25,427 nucleotides of DNA. It comes from a virus. Position 1 is the stretch's first letter, and every line of letters starts with the position of its first letter. Shown here piece after piece: positions 1 to 7,331 of this stretch. The stretch lies in the IMG/VR virus record IMGVR_UViG_3300028361_000115, positions 1 to 25,427 of that record; one strand, written 5' to 3'. Position numbers and translations under genes: made by a program. The notes beneath the pieces are model-generated. The model was not told the origin of the DNA, searched no databases, and saw nothing but the letters and a program-made list of their open reading frames with translations.

Positions 1-13
1 ATTTATAATCGCC

Positions 14-57
14 AAAACAAATTGTACACAAAATTAAAACAAAATGTACATTTTCAG
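14..57. repeat. Two tandem 22-bp direct repeats, each with a TGTACA core
   Basis: Two adjacent 22-bp units (14-35 and 36-57) share 14 of their first 15 bases (aaaacaaa, then t or a, then tgtaca). The TGTACA cores lie at 23-28 and 45-50, exactly 22 bp apart. The second core is the centre of a perfect 14-bp palindrome at 41-54. The repeats lie outside the last phage gene. Transposable phages of the Mu type carry arrays of about 22-bp transposase-binding sites at their ends, so a phage terminus near position 23 is possible. That is inference from spacing and location only. Confidence 0.4.
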
Positions 58-66
58 AATAAATTT

Positions 67-99
67 AAAGCCTGCTTAGACAATATATAAGCAGGCTTT
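67..99 (-). terminator. Perfect 12-bp hairpin after the methyltransferase remnant
   Basis: The arms aaagcctgctta (67-78) and taagcaggcttt (88-99) are perfectly complementary around a 9-nt loop. The hairpin follows the leftward stop codon at 106-108. Read leftward, the stem is followed by an A/T-rich stretch with short T runs rather than a long T tract. It probably ends leftward transcription, and its symmetry would let it act in both directions. Confidence 0.6.
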
Positions 100-105
100 C
101 TCAGT

Positions 106-502
106 CTATCTCTTCAAGTGATACATGATATCAGTATAAGAATTATTAGCTGACGTTCTATTGGTAGTTGTACTACAAGCAGCTTCCTTAAAAGGATTTG
201 CATTATTAGCAGTTCTAGTTTCAACCCACTCGCAAACCTCTAAGGCTCTCAAGTATTAGATTAGTTTCAGGAATAGCTTTCAAACGCTTGCTATAATTGT
301 CAAAATCATTGAAAACAACATTTGCTTCTGGGTGAATATGCCTAACGGAATGACTTAGCAGACCAGAACCGCCAAACAAATCTACATAGGTAGCATTTGA
401 TGGATAGTCGTTTAGTAACTCCTTAAACTTTTTCACAAAAAAACGCTTCTGACCCTGAAAAGGCAAGGGAGCTGATTTAAAATTTTTACTCATTTTATTC
501 AT
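106..502 (-). pseudogene. D12-class DNA adenine methyltransferase, internally deleted and frameshifted
   Basis: The first 87 or so codons from 502 match the N-terminus of a phage D12-class N6-adenine methyltransferase: PLPFQGQK (the PFxGxK SAM-binding motif), YVDLFGGSGLLS (motif I) and FNDFDNY. The frame then hits a stop at 221-223. Shifted by one base at about 235-245, the reading continues as LEVCEWVETRT, NPFKEAAC and NNSYTDIMYHLKR, stopping at 106-108. This closely resembles the usual C-terminus of the same family (ELCEW, NPFK, SYTDIM). Some 100 or more central residues, including the catalytic DPPY motif, are missing; full-length relatives are about 250-280 residues. I infer one out-of-frame internal deletion. 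The enzyme would have protected phage DNA from restriction and cannot be active in this form. Position beyond lysis at the end of the late region parallels mom in Mu. Confidence 0.85.
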
Positions 503-535
503 ATATAATTTTTGTTATTTACTATTTTTGCAGTT

Positions 536-650
536 CTGAGGGATTAAAATAAAAAAAGCCAAACGACATAGAAGACTTTGTGTCCTCCGTAGTCGTTTGG
601 CTCATGTTTTAAATCCCTCAGAAAGTTTTAAAAGCGGAGGACATTTTTTT
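536..650. ncRNA. Three-helix, pseudoknot-capable sequence at the end of the leftward late operon
   Basis: Three long complementary pairs fill the gap between the spanin and the methyltransferase remnant. Helix 1 is 536-545 with 612-621 (10 bp), extended by 546-549 with 607-610 around one bulged base. Helix 2 is 557-567 with 592-602 (11 bp, perfect). Helix 3 is 581-589 with 635-643 (9 bp, perfect): it joins the loop of helix 2 to sequence outside helix 1, so it forms a pseudoknot. Read leftward, helix 2 is followed directly by seven T residues, so a complex terminator is the simplest reading. Read rightward, helix 3 is also followed by seven T. A stable small RNA or cis-acting element remains possible. 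No ORF of note is present. Confidence 0.55.
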
Positions 651-681
651 AATCCTAACCTCCATTGGATTTAAACAGCAA

Positions 682-1215
682 TTAAAAGAGTTTTAAACGC
701 CAGCTCAAAAACAATAGAACTAGCAACAATGCAATAATTAACCATAGCTTAAATCTAGCCCAAAATCCACCTCCAGTTATTTCGCTTTCAGTTTCAATTT
801 TTGTACTTATGTTTGTATCTGTATTTCCTGAATAATTCAAATTACTAGTACCTGATGTAGCTGTACTATCTTTTTTTATAGTTTGTTTTTCAGTTTCTTC
901 AATATCTTCTGTTATTTCTTCTAATGAAGCTCCTGTAAGCTCTATTTGCCTTGTTACAACACCATGCCTTAACTCACTATAACTTATTGGCTGTACAACA
1001 CCATTACTGTCTAAAACAGGCGTTAAAAATAATCTTGTATTTTGTTGCTTCCTGTTTTTCTCAATTTCTTCAACCAAACTTTCATTTATTTGGTGAATAC
1101 TATCAACTACCTCAATCAACTCACTAACGCTTTGTGTTAGCTCCTGATTTACGCTAGTTTTTGTTGATTTGCACGAAACCAGCATCAACATAAAAAATAA
1201 ATAAACATATCTCAT
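682..1215 (-). CDS. Probable unimolecular spanin (lipoprotein with C-terminal membrane anchor)
   Basis: This 177-residue protein begins with a lipoprotein signal peptide (FFMLMLVSC, lipidation expected at Cys15). A polar, Glu/Gln/Thr-rich, partly coiled-coil-like middle follows (about 20-150), and the end is a strongly hydrophobic segment (about 156-174) with a short basic tail. An outer-membrane lipoprotein at one end and an inner-membrane anchor at the other is the defining layout of one-piece spanins such as T1 gp11, which fuse the two membranes in the last step of lysis. The gene lies six bases downstream of the endolysin gene in the same direction, exactly where a spanin is expected. There is no separate Rz/Rz1 pair. 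The assignment rests on topology and context, because spanins share little sequence. Confidence 0.7.
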   Translation of the reverse strand: MRYVYLFFMLMLVSCKSTKTSVNQELTQSVSELIEVVDSIHQINESLVEEIEKNRKQQNTRLFLTPVLDSNGVVQPISYSELRHGVVTRQIELTGASLEEITEDIEETEKQTIKKDSTATSGTSNLNYSGNTDTNISTKIETESEITGGGFWARFKLWLIIALLLVLLFLSWRLKLF

Positions 1216-1221
1216 AACTTC

Positions 1222-1668
1222 CTATTTTGAAAAATAAAGCTCTATTTCTGCTTTCCTACGCCTTGTAAGGCCTCTTAAAACTCGACCTCTAGATTTATTC
1301 CAACGCTTAAATTGATACGATATACCTGCATCATTTGGATTCGCATTCACCAAACGCAATAGAGTTGAATTTCTAAAAGCACGAATTCCCACGTTATAAG
1401 CAAAACTCACTAGTGCAGAAAATTGATAGTCATTCAGTTTTACTTTTAGGCTTTTCAAAACTTCACGAGAAAAATAATCAACAATATTTGCAAACAACTC
1501 ATCAGCTCGTTTTTTTGTAATTACATCTCCCAATTTCACCTTTGCGCCATTTTCATAGTAGGTATTGCCCCAACCAATGGTAGGAACTCCAGCAGGACAC
1601 AAATAAGCTTCTAGCCGTAAAGCTTCAAACTCGTGCAGTATATTAATCCCTTCTTTTAGCAATTTCAT
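1222..1668 (-). CDS. Phage endolysin, T4-lysozyme type (GH24 muramidase)
   Basis: The 148-residue protein has the usual length of GH24 lysozymes, which cut the glycan chains of peptidoglycan. The active-site block is at the N-terminus: HEFEALRLEAY holds the catalytic Glu15, Cys24 stands where T4 lysozyme has Asp, and Thr30 lies in PTIGWGNT. Glu-Cys-Thr triads are known in this family (for example P1 Lyz). The later FSALVSFAYNVG segment is also typical. There is no signal peptide or SAR anchor, so release into the periplasm needs a holin. It sits between a small fibre-associated gene and the spanin-like gene, forming the lysis module. Confidence 0.93.
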   Translation of the reverse strand: MKLLKEGINILHEFEALRLEAYLCPAGVPTIGWGNTYYENGAKVKLGDVITKKRADELFANIVDYFSREVLKSLKVKLNDYQFSALVSFAYNVGIRAFRNSTLLRLVNANPNDAGISYQFKRWNKSRGRVLRGLTRRRKAEIELYFSK

Positions 1669-1670
1669 AA

Positions 1671-2027
1671 CTAAGTACTTTGAGGTTGAGTATATTCAGC
1701 TAAAACTGCATCAAATTCAGATTGAGCATTAACTGCACTTTCACCCATTCTATTTATTAAATCAATTTCTGCACTTAAATACAGTAGTTGATTCTTTAAA
1801 AATTTTCTTTTGGCGTAGTATTTCAAATCCAGTTCCTGAGACAAATCAACATCAATTTCTTTTGTCGTGGCATTGTAAGTAACAAATGTATTTTCAGACA
1901 CTATTTGTAGGTAATTTTCATATTCAACCTTCGTAATTTCAATAAATCCAGCAGGCAAAGTGGCTAATCCTCTAAATCTTGAAATAGCTTCAATAGTGCC
2001 GTTATCATGCTTAATTCCGTACATCAT
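1671..2027 (-). CDS. Small protein downstream of a fibre gene; possible fibre assembly chaperone
   Basis: This 118-residue protein opens with a compact strand-rich half (YGIKHDNGTIEAI, then LPAGFIEIT) and ends in a predicted helical half with many Leu, Glu and Tyr residues. It starts at tandem ATG codons four bases after the stop of the fibre-like gene and ends two bases before the endolysin start. Genes of this size and layout just after a tail fibre gene are often assembly chaperones (Tfa-like), but I see no diagnostic motif. Function is inferred from position only. Confidence 0.5.
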   Translation of the reverse strand: MMYGIKHDNGTIEAISRFRGLATLPAGFIEITKVEYENYLQIVSENTFVTYNATTKEIDVDLSQELDLKYYAKRKFLKNQLLYLSAEIDLINRMGESAVNAQSEFDAVLAEYTQPQST

Positions 2028-2031
2028 AATA

Positions 2032-2790
2032 TTATTTTTTGATTAGATTAATTTGATAGTTTGCCTGGCCAGTCTGAAGAAATATTGGCAAATCAGTTGA
2101 TTGCAGTATCAAGTCAAATGAAGTAGTCGTTTTGTTAAAAACAAAATAATCAAGACTTAGAGCTGCAACCAAAAGCGTTGAGCCAGTAAGCTCCTCGGTT
2201 TGCGGGTCTATAGGTAAACATATAACATCATAATCGGTATCTATTTCTTCAAACTCAATTTGAAACAATAGAGCATTACCTGCTTGCTGTCCAGGAGCAT
2301 CTGCCAAATCATTATTTGCAACACCTGTAAAATCTCCAGTAACAAAAAATGAAACTGTACTTGGAATAAGACTAAATGTGCCACTTCGTGAAACGCCACC
2401 AACCAAATTTTCATACCGCTCAAATTCTGCAAAAGGAATATTGCCTTCAGCTACAGAAGTAAACAGGGCAAAACGATTAAAATAAGCATCCACCATATCG
2501 CCAATACCATTGTTATCGGTATCTGCCAAATACTGTACCTGCTCAACGTTTTCAACTATTCTTACATGAGAATTCTCATTACCACCTACAAAGGGGTACA
2601 ATTCCCCATCTATAACCACCCATCCACTACTCATTAAGCCATCTACAAACTCAACTCCCGATATGATTACTCTATCTCTTCCAGCCATTTGTGCAACCGC
2701 AGCTGCTACCTGTTCTGTCATTTCTGCTAAATGCTGAAATGTTTTTGTTGTGCCCGGGAAACCCCCATTAATAAGATTTATTTTTTTCAT
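2032..2790 (-). CDS. Putative tail fibre or tail tip protein
   Basis: This 252-residue protein starts MKKINLINGGFPGTTKTFQH, followed by a short helix, then a beta-rich body with many Gly, Asn and Thr residues. I recognise the opening as similar to phage tail or receptor-binding proteins of Bacteroidota phages, where the N-terminus probably docks to the baseplate. It directly follows the gpI-like gene (1-bp overlap of start and stop), the place where Mu and P2 carry their fibre gene. No enzymatic motif is visible. It may work beside the YadA-like fibre encoded at 5592-7331, which would give this phage two adsorption proteins. Confidence 0.6.
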   Translation of the reverse strand: MKKINLINGGFPGTTKTFQHLAEMTEQVAAAVAQMAGRDRVIISGVEFVDGLMSSGWVVIDGELYPFVGGNENSHVRIVENVEQVQYLADTDNNGIGDMVDAYFNRFALFTSVAEGNIPFAEFERYENLVGGVSRSGTFSLIPSTVSFFVTGDFTGVANNDLADAPGQQAGNALLFQIEFEEIDTDYDVICLPIDPQTEELTGSTLLVAALSLDYFVFNKTTTSFDLILQSTDLPIFLQTGQANYQINLIKK

Positions 2791-3299
2791 TATACATATA
2801 TTATTTGATACGTCTTATCTGGAAGACGGTAATAGTTAATTAAGCTATCTAGCTTGTTTCTGTTGTTACTTCCAATTTCAAAAAAGCCTTGATAAGACAA
2901 AGGCAAATGCACTATGAAGTCCACAGAAGTATTAGCAGCATCATTTTCACCAAAAAAATATACCGGATTATTCTCATTAGGTCCAAAAATATAAACTGGT
3001 AATTCTTCATCTGGAGTAAAAAAATACAATTGCTCCGTATATTCCCCATCCTCAATATAAATGCGGTGCAGCACATCGTCAAACTCCTCATTCAGCACCT
3101 TTTCAATTGCGTAGACTTGTGGAGTGTGTTCTATACGGTATATAGCATCTAGTCTATACTCCAAAAATTGAGCATGCAAAAGCTGAATAGGATAAACCAA
3201 AGAATTAAGCCAGGCTAACATCTTGGGCCCACGTAAAAACGTAGGCAACAAAAGTGCAGTTAGGCTATTCCAATTGATATTATAAATATTCCCACTCAT
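2790..3299 (-). CDS. Baseplate protein gpI-like (wedge to fibre connector)
   Basis: The 169-residue protein begins with a hydrophobic helical block (LTALLLPTFLRGPKMLAWLN, then a segment ending LHAQFLEYRL). Next come VLNEEFDDVLHRIYIEDGEY and a C-terminus ending INYYRLPDKTYQIIYV. This pattern matches a family found straight after the gpJ-like gene in contractile prophages of Bacteroidota and equivalent by position to P2 gpI, which links the wedge to the fibres. Start and stop overlap both neighbours by one base, indicating translational coupling. Family assignment is from memory of the pattern together with order. Confidence 0.72.
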   Translation of the reverse strand: MSGNIYNINWNSLTALLLPTFLRGPKMLAWLNSLVYPIQLLHAQFLEYRLDAIYRIEHTPQVYAIEKVLNEEFDDVLHRIYIEDGEYTEQLYFFTPDEELPVYIFGPNENNPVYFFGENDAANTSVDFIVHLPLSYQGFFEIGSNNRNKLDSLINYYRLPDKTYQIIYV

Positions 3300-4141
3300 T
3301 ATATTTGCACGTTTTTGGGTATAAATTCAATATTCAAATTTTCTTCAGTAATTTCCATATATCCAGCGTTTGCTACATAACCGCTGCTTATTTCTTGAAA
3401 TTCTGCCAATGTTCCATACCTTATGGAAGCTTCATCAATGTACAGCTCTCTATTGGAACAACCATCAAGGTTCTGTAAGCCATCGACTAAAGCAGACAAT
3501 CTAAACTCCCCATTAAAAGGCAAATTCTTTATGAAATTTCTAATCGCATTTTGTACCGGAACATCATCCGTTCCATCTATACGGCTTCCAGAACTATCCA
3601 ATAAAAGCGGATTATAGAAAAACCGAATTACCAGCTTCAATTCATCTGCTGGAGCAGTGAAGATGATTATCTTAGTGCCAGCTGGCTTAATTCTACCAAA
3701 ATATTGCTCCAATCCCAACTTAACAGCTTCACTCACTTCTACAAAAGCATTATCTACCTCAGAAGCAACTTTTATAAACAGGTGCTTCCTGTTTTGTAAC
3801 TCCAACTCTATTACAGCAGCTTGCTTAACTGGTGTATCGGTTTCATCTCCTGGATCATTTTCATAGACATCGCTATACTCAGGCAAATCTTCTCCATGCC
3901 TATATAGCAATGCTTTTTCTCTAAACCAAAGTAAGGAATACTGCTTTTGCTCCCGAATTAACTGATTAACATCTCCCTTAAAACCTGTAAAAAACTCGTA
4001 TTGCAACCAAATCACAAAAGCCACAACATACGCCCACAGCCTATATATTGCCACATTAGACGTACTGTCTAAGCCACTAAGCTCATTTTGTTCCTGGGCT
4101 TTAGTTAGAATTTGATTTTGTATTTCCAGTATTGTTGGCAT
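3299..4141 (-). CDS. Baseplate wedge protein gpJ-like
   Basis: This 280-residue protein carries the N-terminal helical region seen in Bacteroidota phage gpJ-like proteins (RLWAYVVAFVIWLQYEFF, then REQKQYSLLWFREKALLYRHG). An alpha/beta middle follows, and then a segment DGTDDVPVQNAIRNFIKNLPF typical of the family's C-terminal half. In P2 and Mu the J protein forms the wedge that rings the baseplate hub and triggers sheath contraction. The downstream partner is gpI-like, as expected. Oddly the gpW-like gene is not adjacent: about 4.5 kb of other genes separate them (see 4148-8653). Confidence 0.75.
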   Translation of the reverse strand: MPTILEIQNQILTKAQEQNELSGLDSTSNVAIYRLWAYVVAFVIWLQYEFFTGFKGDVNQLIREQKQYSLLWFREKALLYRHGEDLPEYSDVYENDPGDETDTPVKQAAVIELELQNRKHLFIKVASEVDNAFVEVSEAVKLGLEQYFGRIKPAGTKIIIFTAPADELKLVIRFFYNPLLLDSSGSRIDGTDDVPVQNAIRNFIKNLPFNGEFRLSALVDGLQNLDGCSNRELYIDEASIRYGTLAEFQEISSGYVANAGYMEITEENLNIEFIPKNVQI

Positions 4142-4147
4142 TGTTGT

Positions 4148-4489
4148 TTATTTTAGATGAAAAAATACCATAATAAGCCAGAAACTGTGTAGCCTAATCC
4201 TGAAAAAGACATCTATGTAGCTAAATTTAGTTTTTGAATTCCTACCTAATATGCTCAAATAATACATTAATTGCATTACTTTTTTGTTTGAATTTGTGCC
4301 AGATAATTTCATTTGTACCCATTCAAATATTGCTCCCCACCAAAGCCCAGCTGCAAAACAAATCACTGTAAAACCGATAATTCCTAAGCTTTCAAAATCA
4401 AAAAGGAAAGTTAGAGGAAAGAATAAAATAGCACCTAAAAAAAGATGTGCTGTAATTTTGAAAGTTTTTGTTTTGAATATTTTTTTCAT
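4148..4489 (-). CDS. Small membrane protein, 3' end possibly frameshifted
   Basis: This 113-residue protein has two clear membrane segments (about 12-30 and 35-55; LFLGAILFFPLTFLF and IIGFTVICFAAGLWWGAIF) followed by EWVQMKLSGTNSN. Its small size and position in the adhesion/lysis half make a holin or accessory membrane role possible but unproven. After residue 70 the composition looks less orderly. At a run of five A (4203-4207, T on the coding strand), a one-base deletion would exchange the ending RIRLHSFWLIMVFFHLK for SGLGYTVSGLLWYFFI plus stop, a smooth third membrane helix. Either the gene has suffered a homopolymer frameshift or this is a sequencing error. Confidence 0.55.
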   Translation of the reverse strand: MKKIFKTKTFKITAHLFLGAILFFPLTFLFDFESLGIIGFTVICFAAGLWWGAIFEWVQMKLSGTNSNKKVMQLMYYLSILGRNSKTKFSYIDVFFRIRLHSFWLIMVFFHLK

Positions 4490-4512
4490 TTTGTTTGTTT
4501 TAAATTATTATA

Positions 4513-5037
4513 TTAAGGGCATGTACCCCATGCTGGGCGATTTGCTACTGTTAATGCGCTTCTTGTGTCAAATCCTAATGGTACACTTGGAATAAGCGGA
4601 ACGCACCATCCTGATAAGTCTTGATTGAATACTGATGTATTAAAAAACATATATCTTGCATTTACTTCAGTAAGTAATGGAAATTTCCACTTACCTATAT
4701 CCTGATTAAATGAAAAAGCTTGATTAAACATACGGTCAGTTCTAACAACATTAGATGTGTCCCAAGAACTTATATCCTGATTAAATGAAGTAGCACCAGA
4801 ATAAAGCCTTTCAAAAGTAGTAACTAGGCTTGTAACAACTTTCGTAAAATCGTCTACATCTACATCCATTGCAAACAAAGTAGTGTTATCTAGTGCGGTA
4901 TAAGTTTCACCACTAGCCAAATGTACACCTGTATCACCCACTAGATTTCCCGTGTATTCAATCGTAATTCCGTTTTCTTTGTAACGAAATAATGGATTTG
5001 AAAACGCAGGAACTATTCCAGACTTGACTAGCATCAT
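4513..5037 (-). CDS. DUF285/BspA-like repeat protein in the tail cassette
   Basis: The protein (about 174 residues from the start chosen) contains copies of the DUF285 repeat: TSFNQDISSWDTSNV, FSFNQDIGKW and SVFNQDLSGW, with aromatic and Asn/Asp residues at regular spacing. DUF285 repeats are common in surface proteins of mycoplasmas and Bacteroidota and resemble the leucine-rich BspA adhesins. The start was set at the ATG at 5035-5037, one base after the stop of the upstream gene, because the longer reading from 5073 would overlap that gene by 35 bases. No signal peptide is present, so it is more likely a virion component, perhaps touching the host surface, than a secreted protein. Function is inferred. 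Confidence 0.75.
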   Translation of the reverse strand: MMLVKSGIVPAFSNPLFRYKENGITIEYTGNLVGDTGVHLASGETYTALDNTTLFAMDVDVDDFTKVVTSLVTTFERLYSGATSFNQDISSWDTSNVVRTDRMFNQAFSFNQDIGKWKFPLLTEVNARYMFFNTSVFNQDLSGWCVPLIPSVPLGFDTRSALTVANRPAWGTCP

Positions 5038-5038
5038 A

Positions 5039-5590
5039 TTACGCATCCCCATAAGATTTAAAAATGTTATCAATATCTACTTCCATTAGACCAAACAAAG
5101 GCGCAAGCTCATATAGCAACGGGTGCTGAAAATCAAACACAGCACTTGCATTCATAAACATGACTATTTCTGCTTTTTTGTTGGCATCTGTCATTTGAGC
5201 TACAAAGTCGCTAACCGCTACTAAGGAGATTTGGTGTTCTTTTTTAAGAATTTGCCAAAACGCCAAAACAGGTATTGACTTAGGTATTTTGGATAATTCT
5301 AATTTTTCAATTTCTTCTGGTGTAAGATTTTCTATCTCAAAACTAAACCCTGTAGATGTCTCAATAATTTCGCCTAATCTTTGCGTTTTTTCGTTGATTT
5401 CAGGAATTACGACATCTCCAATACCATCTAGCAAGTGTAAGTCTACTCTTTTCTTGTAGTTGTACATACGCGTACTTTGAGAAACTAATACATCTGGTAT
5501 TTGAAATTCAAAAATAGCACCCACTTCAAAATCTTTGAAAAGTTTTGGGTTTTCATCTTTTACTATTTGTTTAAGTTTGATTGCTTTCAT
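5039..5590 (-). CDS. Protein of unknown function in the fibre cassette
   Basis: This protein of about 183 residues starts MKAIKLKQIVKDENPKLFKD. The start at 5590 is preferred over 5617 because it follows the stop of the YadA-like fibre gene (5592-5594). It is mixed alpha/beta, with an acidic stretch ENLTPEEIEKLELSKIPKS near the middle and a hydrophobic C-terminal half (FDFQHPLLYELAPLFGLMEV). I recognise no family. Lying between a fibre gene and a surface-repeat gene, both co-directional and within a few bases, it could be an assembly factor or connector for one of them. Confidence 0.6.
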   Translation of the reverse strand: MKAIKLKQIVKDENPKLFKDFEVGAIFEFQIPDVLVSQSTRMYNYKKRVDLHLLDGIGDVVIPEINEKTQRLGEIIETSTGFSFEIENLTPEEIEKLELSKIPKSIPVLAFWQILKKEHQISLVAVSDFVAQMTDANKKAEIVMFMNASAVFDFQHPLLYELAPLFGLMEVDIDNIFKSYGDA

Positions 5591-5591
5591 T

Positions 5592-7331
5592 TTAATTGAA
5601 TTGATTAATGAATACATCTACTTCTAAGCCACTAGCATTATAATGAGCAAACTCCATAGCAAATTTATTTCTTTCATCTGCTTGAAAGTTTCCTGAATAG
5701 TGGTAATTATTAGCACTCGGTAGGCCTAAACTCTGAGTACCATCTGCCGTAGTTACAGCCATAGTTATAGCTTTTGTCTCTTGGTCTGTTGGTGTATTAA
5801 TGAAGTTGATTACAGTATTACCTGTTAGGTGTAATTTTATGCTTGAATATAAGCTTACATCTATGTTAATTATGCCTGTGGTAATTAGGTTTTCGTATGT
5901 TTTTTGTTGTAATTCATCCTTATAAGCTAAGCCTTTCCAAGCTTCACCATTGTGTATTGTTGGTCTGTTAGCATTTTGATTATCTAAACCAAACATACCA
6001 GTTATACCTCCGGGTATATTAGGGTTAAATACACTATTTTTAACATCAATAGGTCTAAATTTGATGAGACCAGATTTGAAAACCATGAATTGGCTTAATC
6101 GTGGACCATGAATAAACGCTGTACCAATATGAAATGCTAAATCTCTTATGTCATTTGATGTAGCAGACATTGGGGTTACATCGTAAGAATTAACACCAAC
6201 TACAACTTCACCACCTGCTCTTGTTTTATTTTTTACACCTATTGCTGAACTTGCGACACCTTGACAAACATTATTCTCACCAATAGCTAAGGATTTTTCA
6301 GCTTCAATTTTATTAGCTCTGCCAAATGCTTGTCCGTAATTTGCATTAATTTCATTAATATGACCGCTTGCAAAGCTATAATCTGATTTAATTATTTTAT
6401 TTCCGATTCCAGAAGCAAAAGAATACATGCCGTCTACAATGTTTAATCTACCAGTAGCGAAAGAGTAATGGCTTAGCACTTTATTTAAATATCCAATAAC
6501 ACCAGAAGCAAAACCAGAAACTATGTTGTCTAATCCTATACATATAGCATAACTACCACTTGCGCCATAAAGTTCAGAAAAATCTAATACATCACTAAAA
6601 TCTAAAGAACCAAAACCGATATTCAAGTATTTATCTGGGTCTCTTCCTTTTAATCGCCAACCTATCCCATTACCTTCATCAAGTGCTTCCAGTCCTGTTG
6701 AAGCTTCAATTAAATCATTACTAACCTCCAAAACTTCCAACTCATTAGCCGTTATCTCATTATCATTTACCCCATAGGTTTCTAAATCTCCAACATAGAT
6801 GTAAGATTCTGGACTATCATTCACAATGGATTTTATAATCGTTAGATTTGTAGCAGTAGCTACAATTTCTACACCCGGGTCTAAAGCATTAATGTGCGCT
6901 ATAACCGTAGTAGCTCCTATATCTCCATAATCTAAAATTACAGGTGTAGTTTCCAGTAAATCGTATTCATTTACTTTCCGTTTGATAATGAATTCTAAAT
7001 GATTTGCAGTTATGGCTTGACCACCAGTTCCAAAGTTCCCTGAAACTAGTTTGGGAACATTTGCACTACTTGTTTTCAATCTATGCAGCTCAATAGAAAC
7101 GGGAACACTACTGCTTCCATCATAATTCAAAATCTTGAAAAATGTTCCAGCAGGATTTTCCAGAAAAAAAGCGTTTGCGGTGTTAATGCTTTGTACCACA
7201 CTTACACTTTCAAGTTTAGTGAATAATATGGTTTTTGAGTATAATGCCAACTTATCATGTATGGCATTGATGTCTACTTGCGTTAGTTCTGCTTCATTTG
7301 CAATGTTTGCGTTTGCTTTTTTTAGTGCCAT
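5592..7331 (-). CDS. Tail fibre/adhesin with YadA-like head repeats
   Basis: This 579-residue protein has a helical start (1-40), a beta-rich stretch (about 45-230), then a block (about 255-385) of 14-20-residue repeats of the form S-Y/F-A-x-G-x-x-N: YSFATGRLNI, YSFASGIGNK, YSFASGHINE, YGQAFGRANK and SLAIGENNV. Such repeats build the left-handed parallel beta-roll head of trimeric YadA-type adhesins and occur in phage fibres and spikes. The last 100 residues (GIINIDVSLYSSIKLHL, DERNKFAMEF) look like a trimeric tip domain. It has no signal peptide and lies among tail genes, so it is most likely the receptor-binding fibre. It overlaps the stop of the LysM-like gene by one base. Confidence 0.8.
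   Translation of the reverse strand: MALKKANANIANEAELTQVDINAIHDKLALYSKTILFTKLESVSVVQSINTANAFFLENPAGTFFKILNYDGSSSVPVSIELHRLKTSSANVPKLVSGNFGTGGQAITANHLEFIIKRKVNEYDLLETTPVILDYGDIGATTVIAHINALDPGVEIVATATNLTIIKSIVNDSPESYIYVGDLETYGVNDNEITANELEVLEVSNDLIEASTGLEALDEGNGIGWRLKGRDPDKYLNIGFGSLDFSDVLDFSELYGASGSYAICIGLDNIVSGFASGVIGYLNKVLSHYSFATGRLNIVDGMYSFASGIGNKIIKSDYSFASGHINEINANYGQAFGRANKIEAEKSLAIGENNVCQGVASSAIGVKNKTRAGGEVVVGVNSYDVTPMSATSNDIRDLAFHIGTAFIHGPRLSQFMVFKSGLIKFRPIDVKNSVFNPNIPGGITGMFGLDNQNANRPTIHNGEAWKGLAYKDELQQKTYENLITTGIINIDVSLYSSIKLHLTGNTVINFINTPTDQETKAITMAVTTADGTQSLGLPSANNYHYSGNFQADERNKFAMEFAHYNASGLEVDVFINQFN

Noticed and set aside
5038-5073. Earlier start for the DUF285 protein
   Set aside because: It would overlap the upstream gene by 35 bases; the ATG one base after that gene's stop is more likely.
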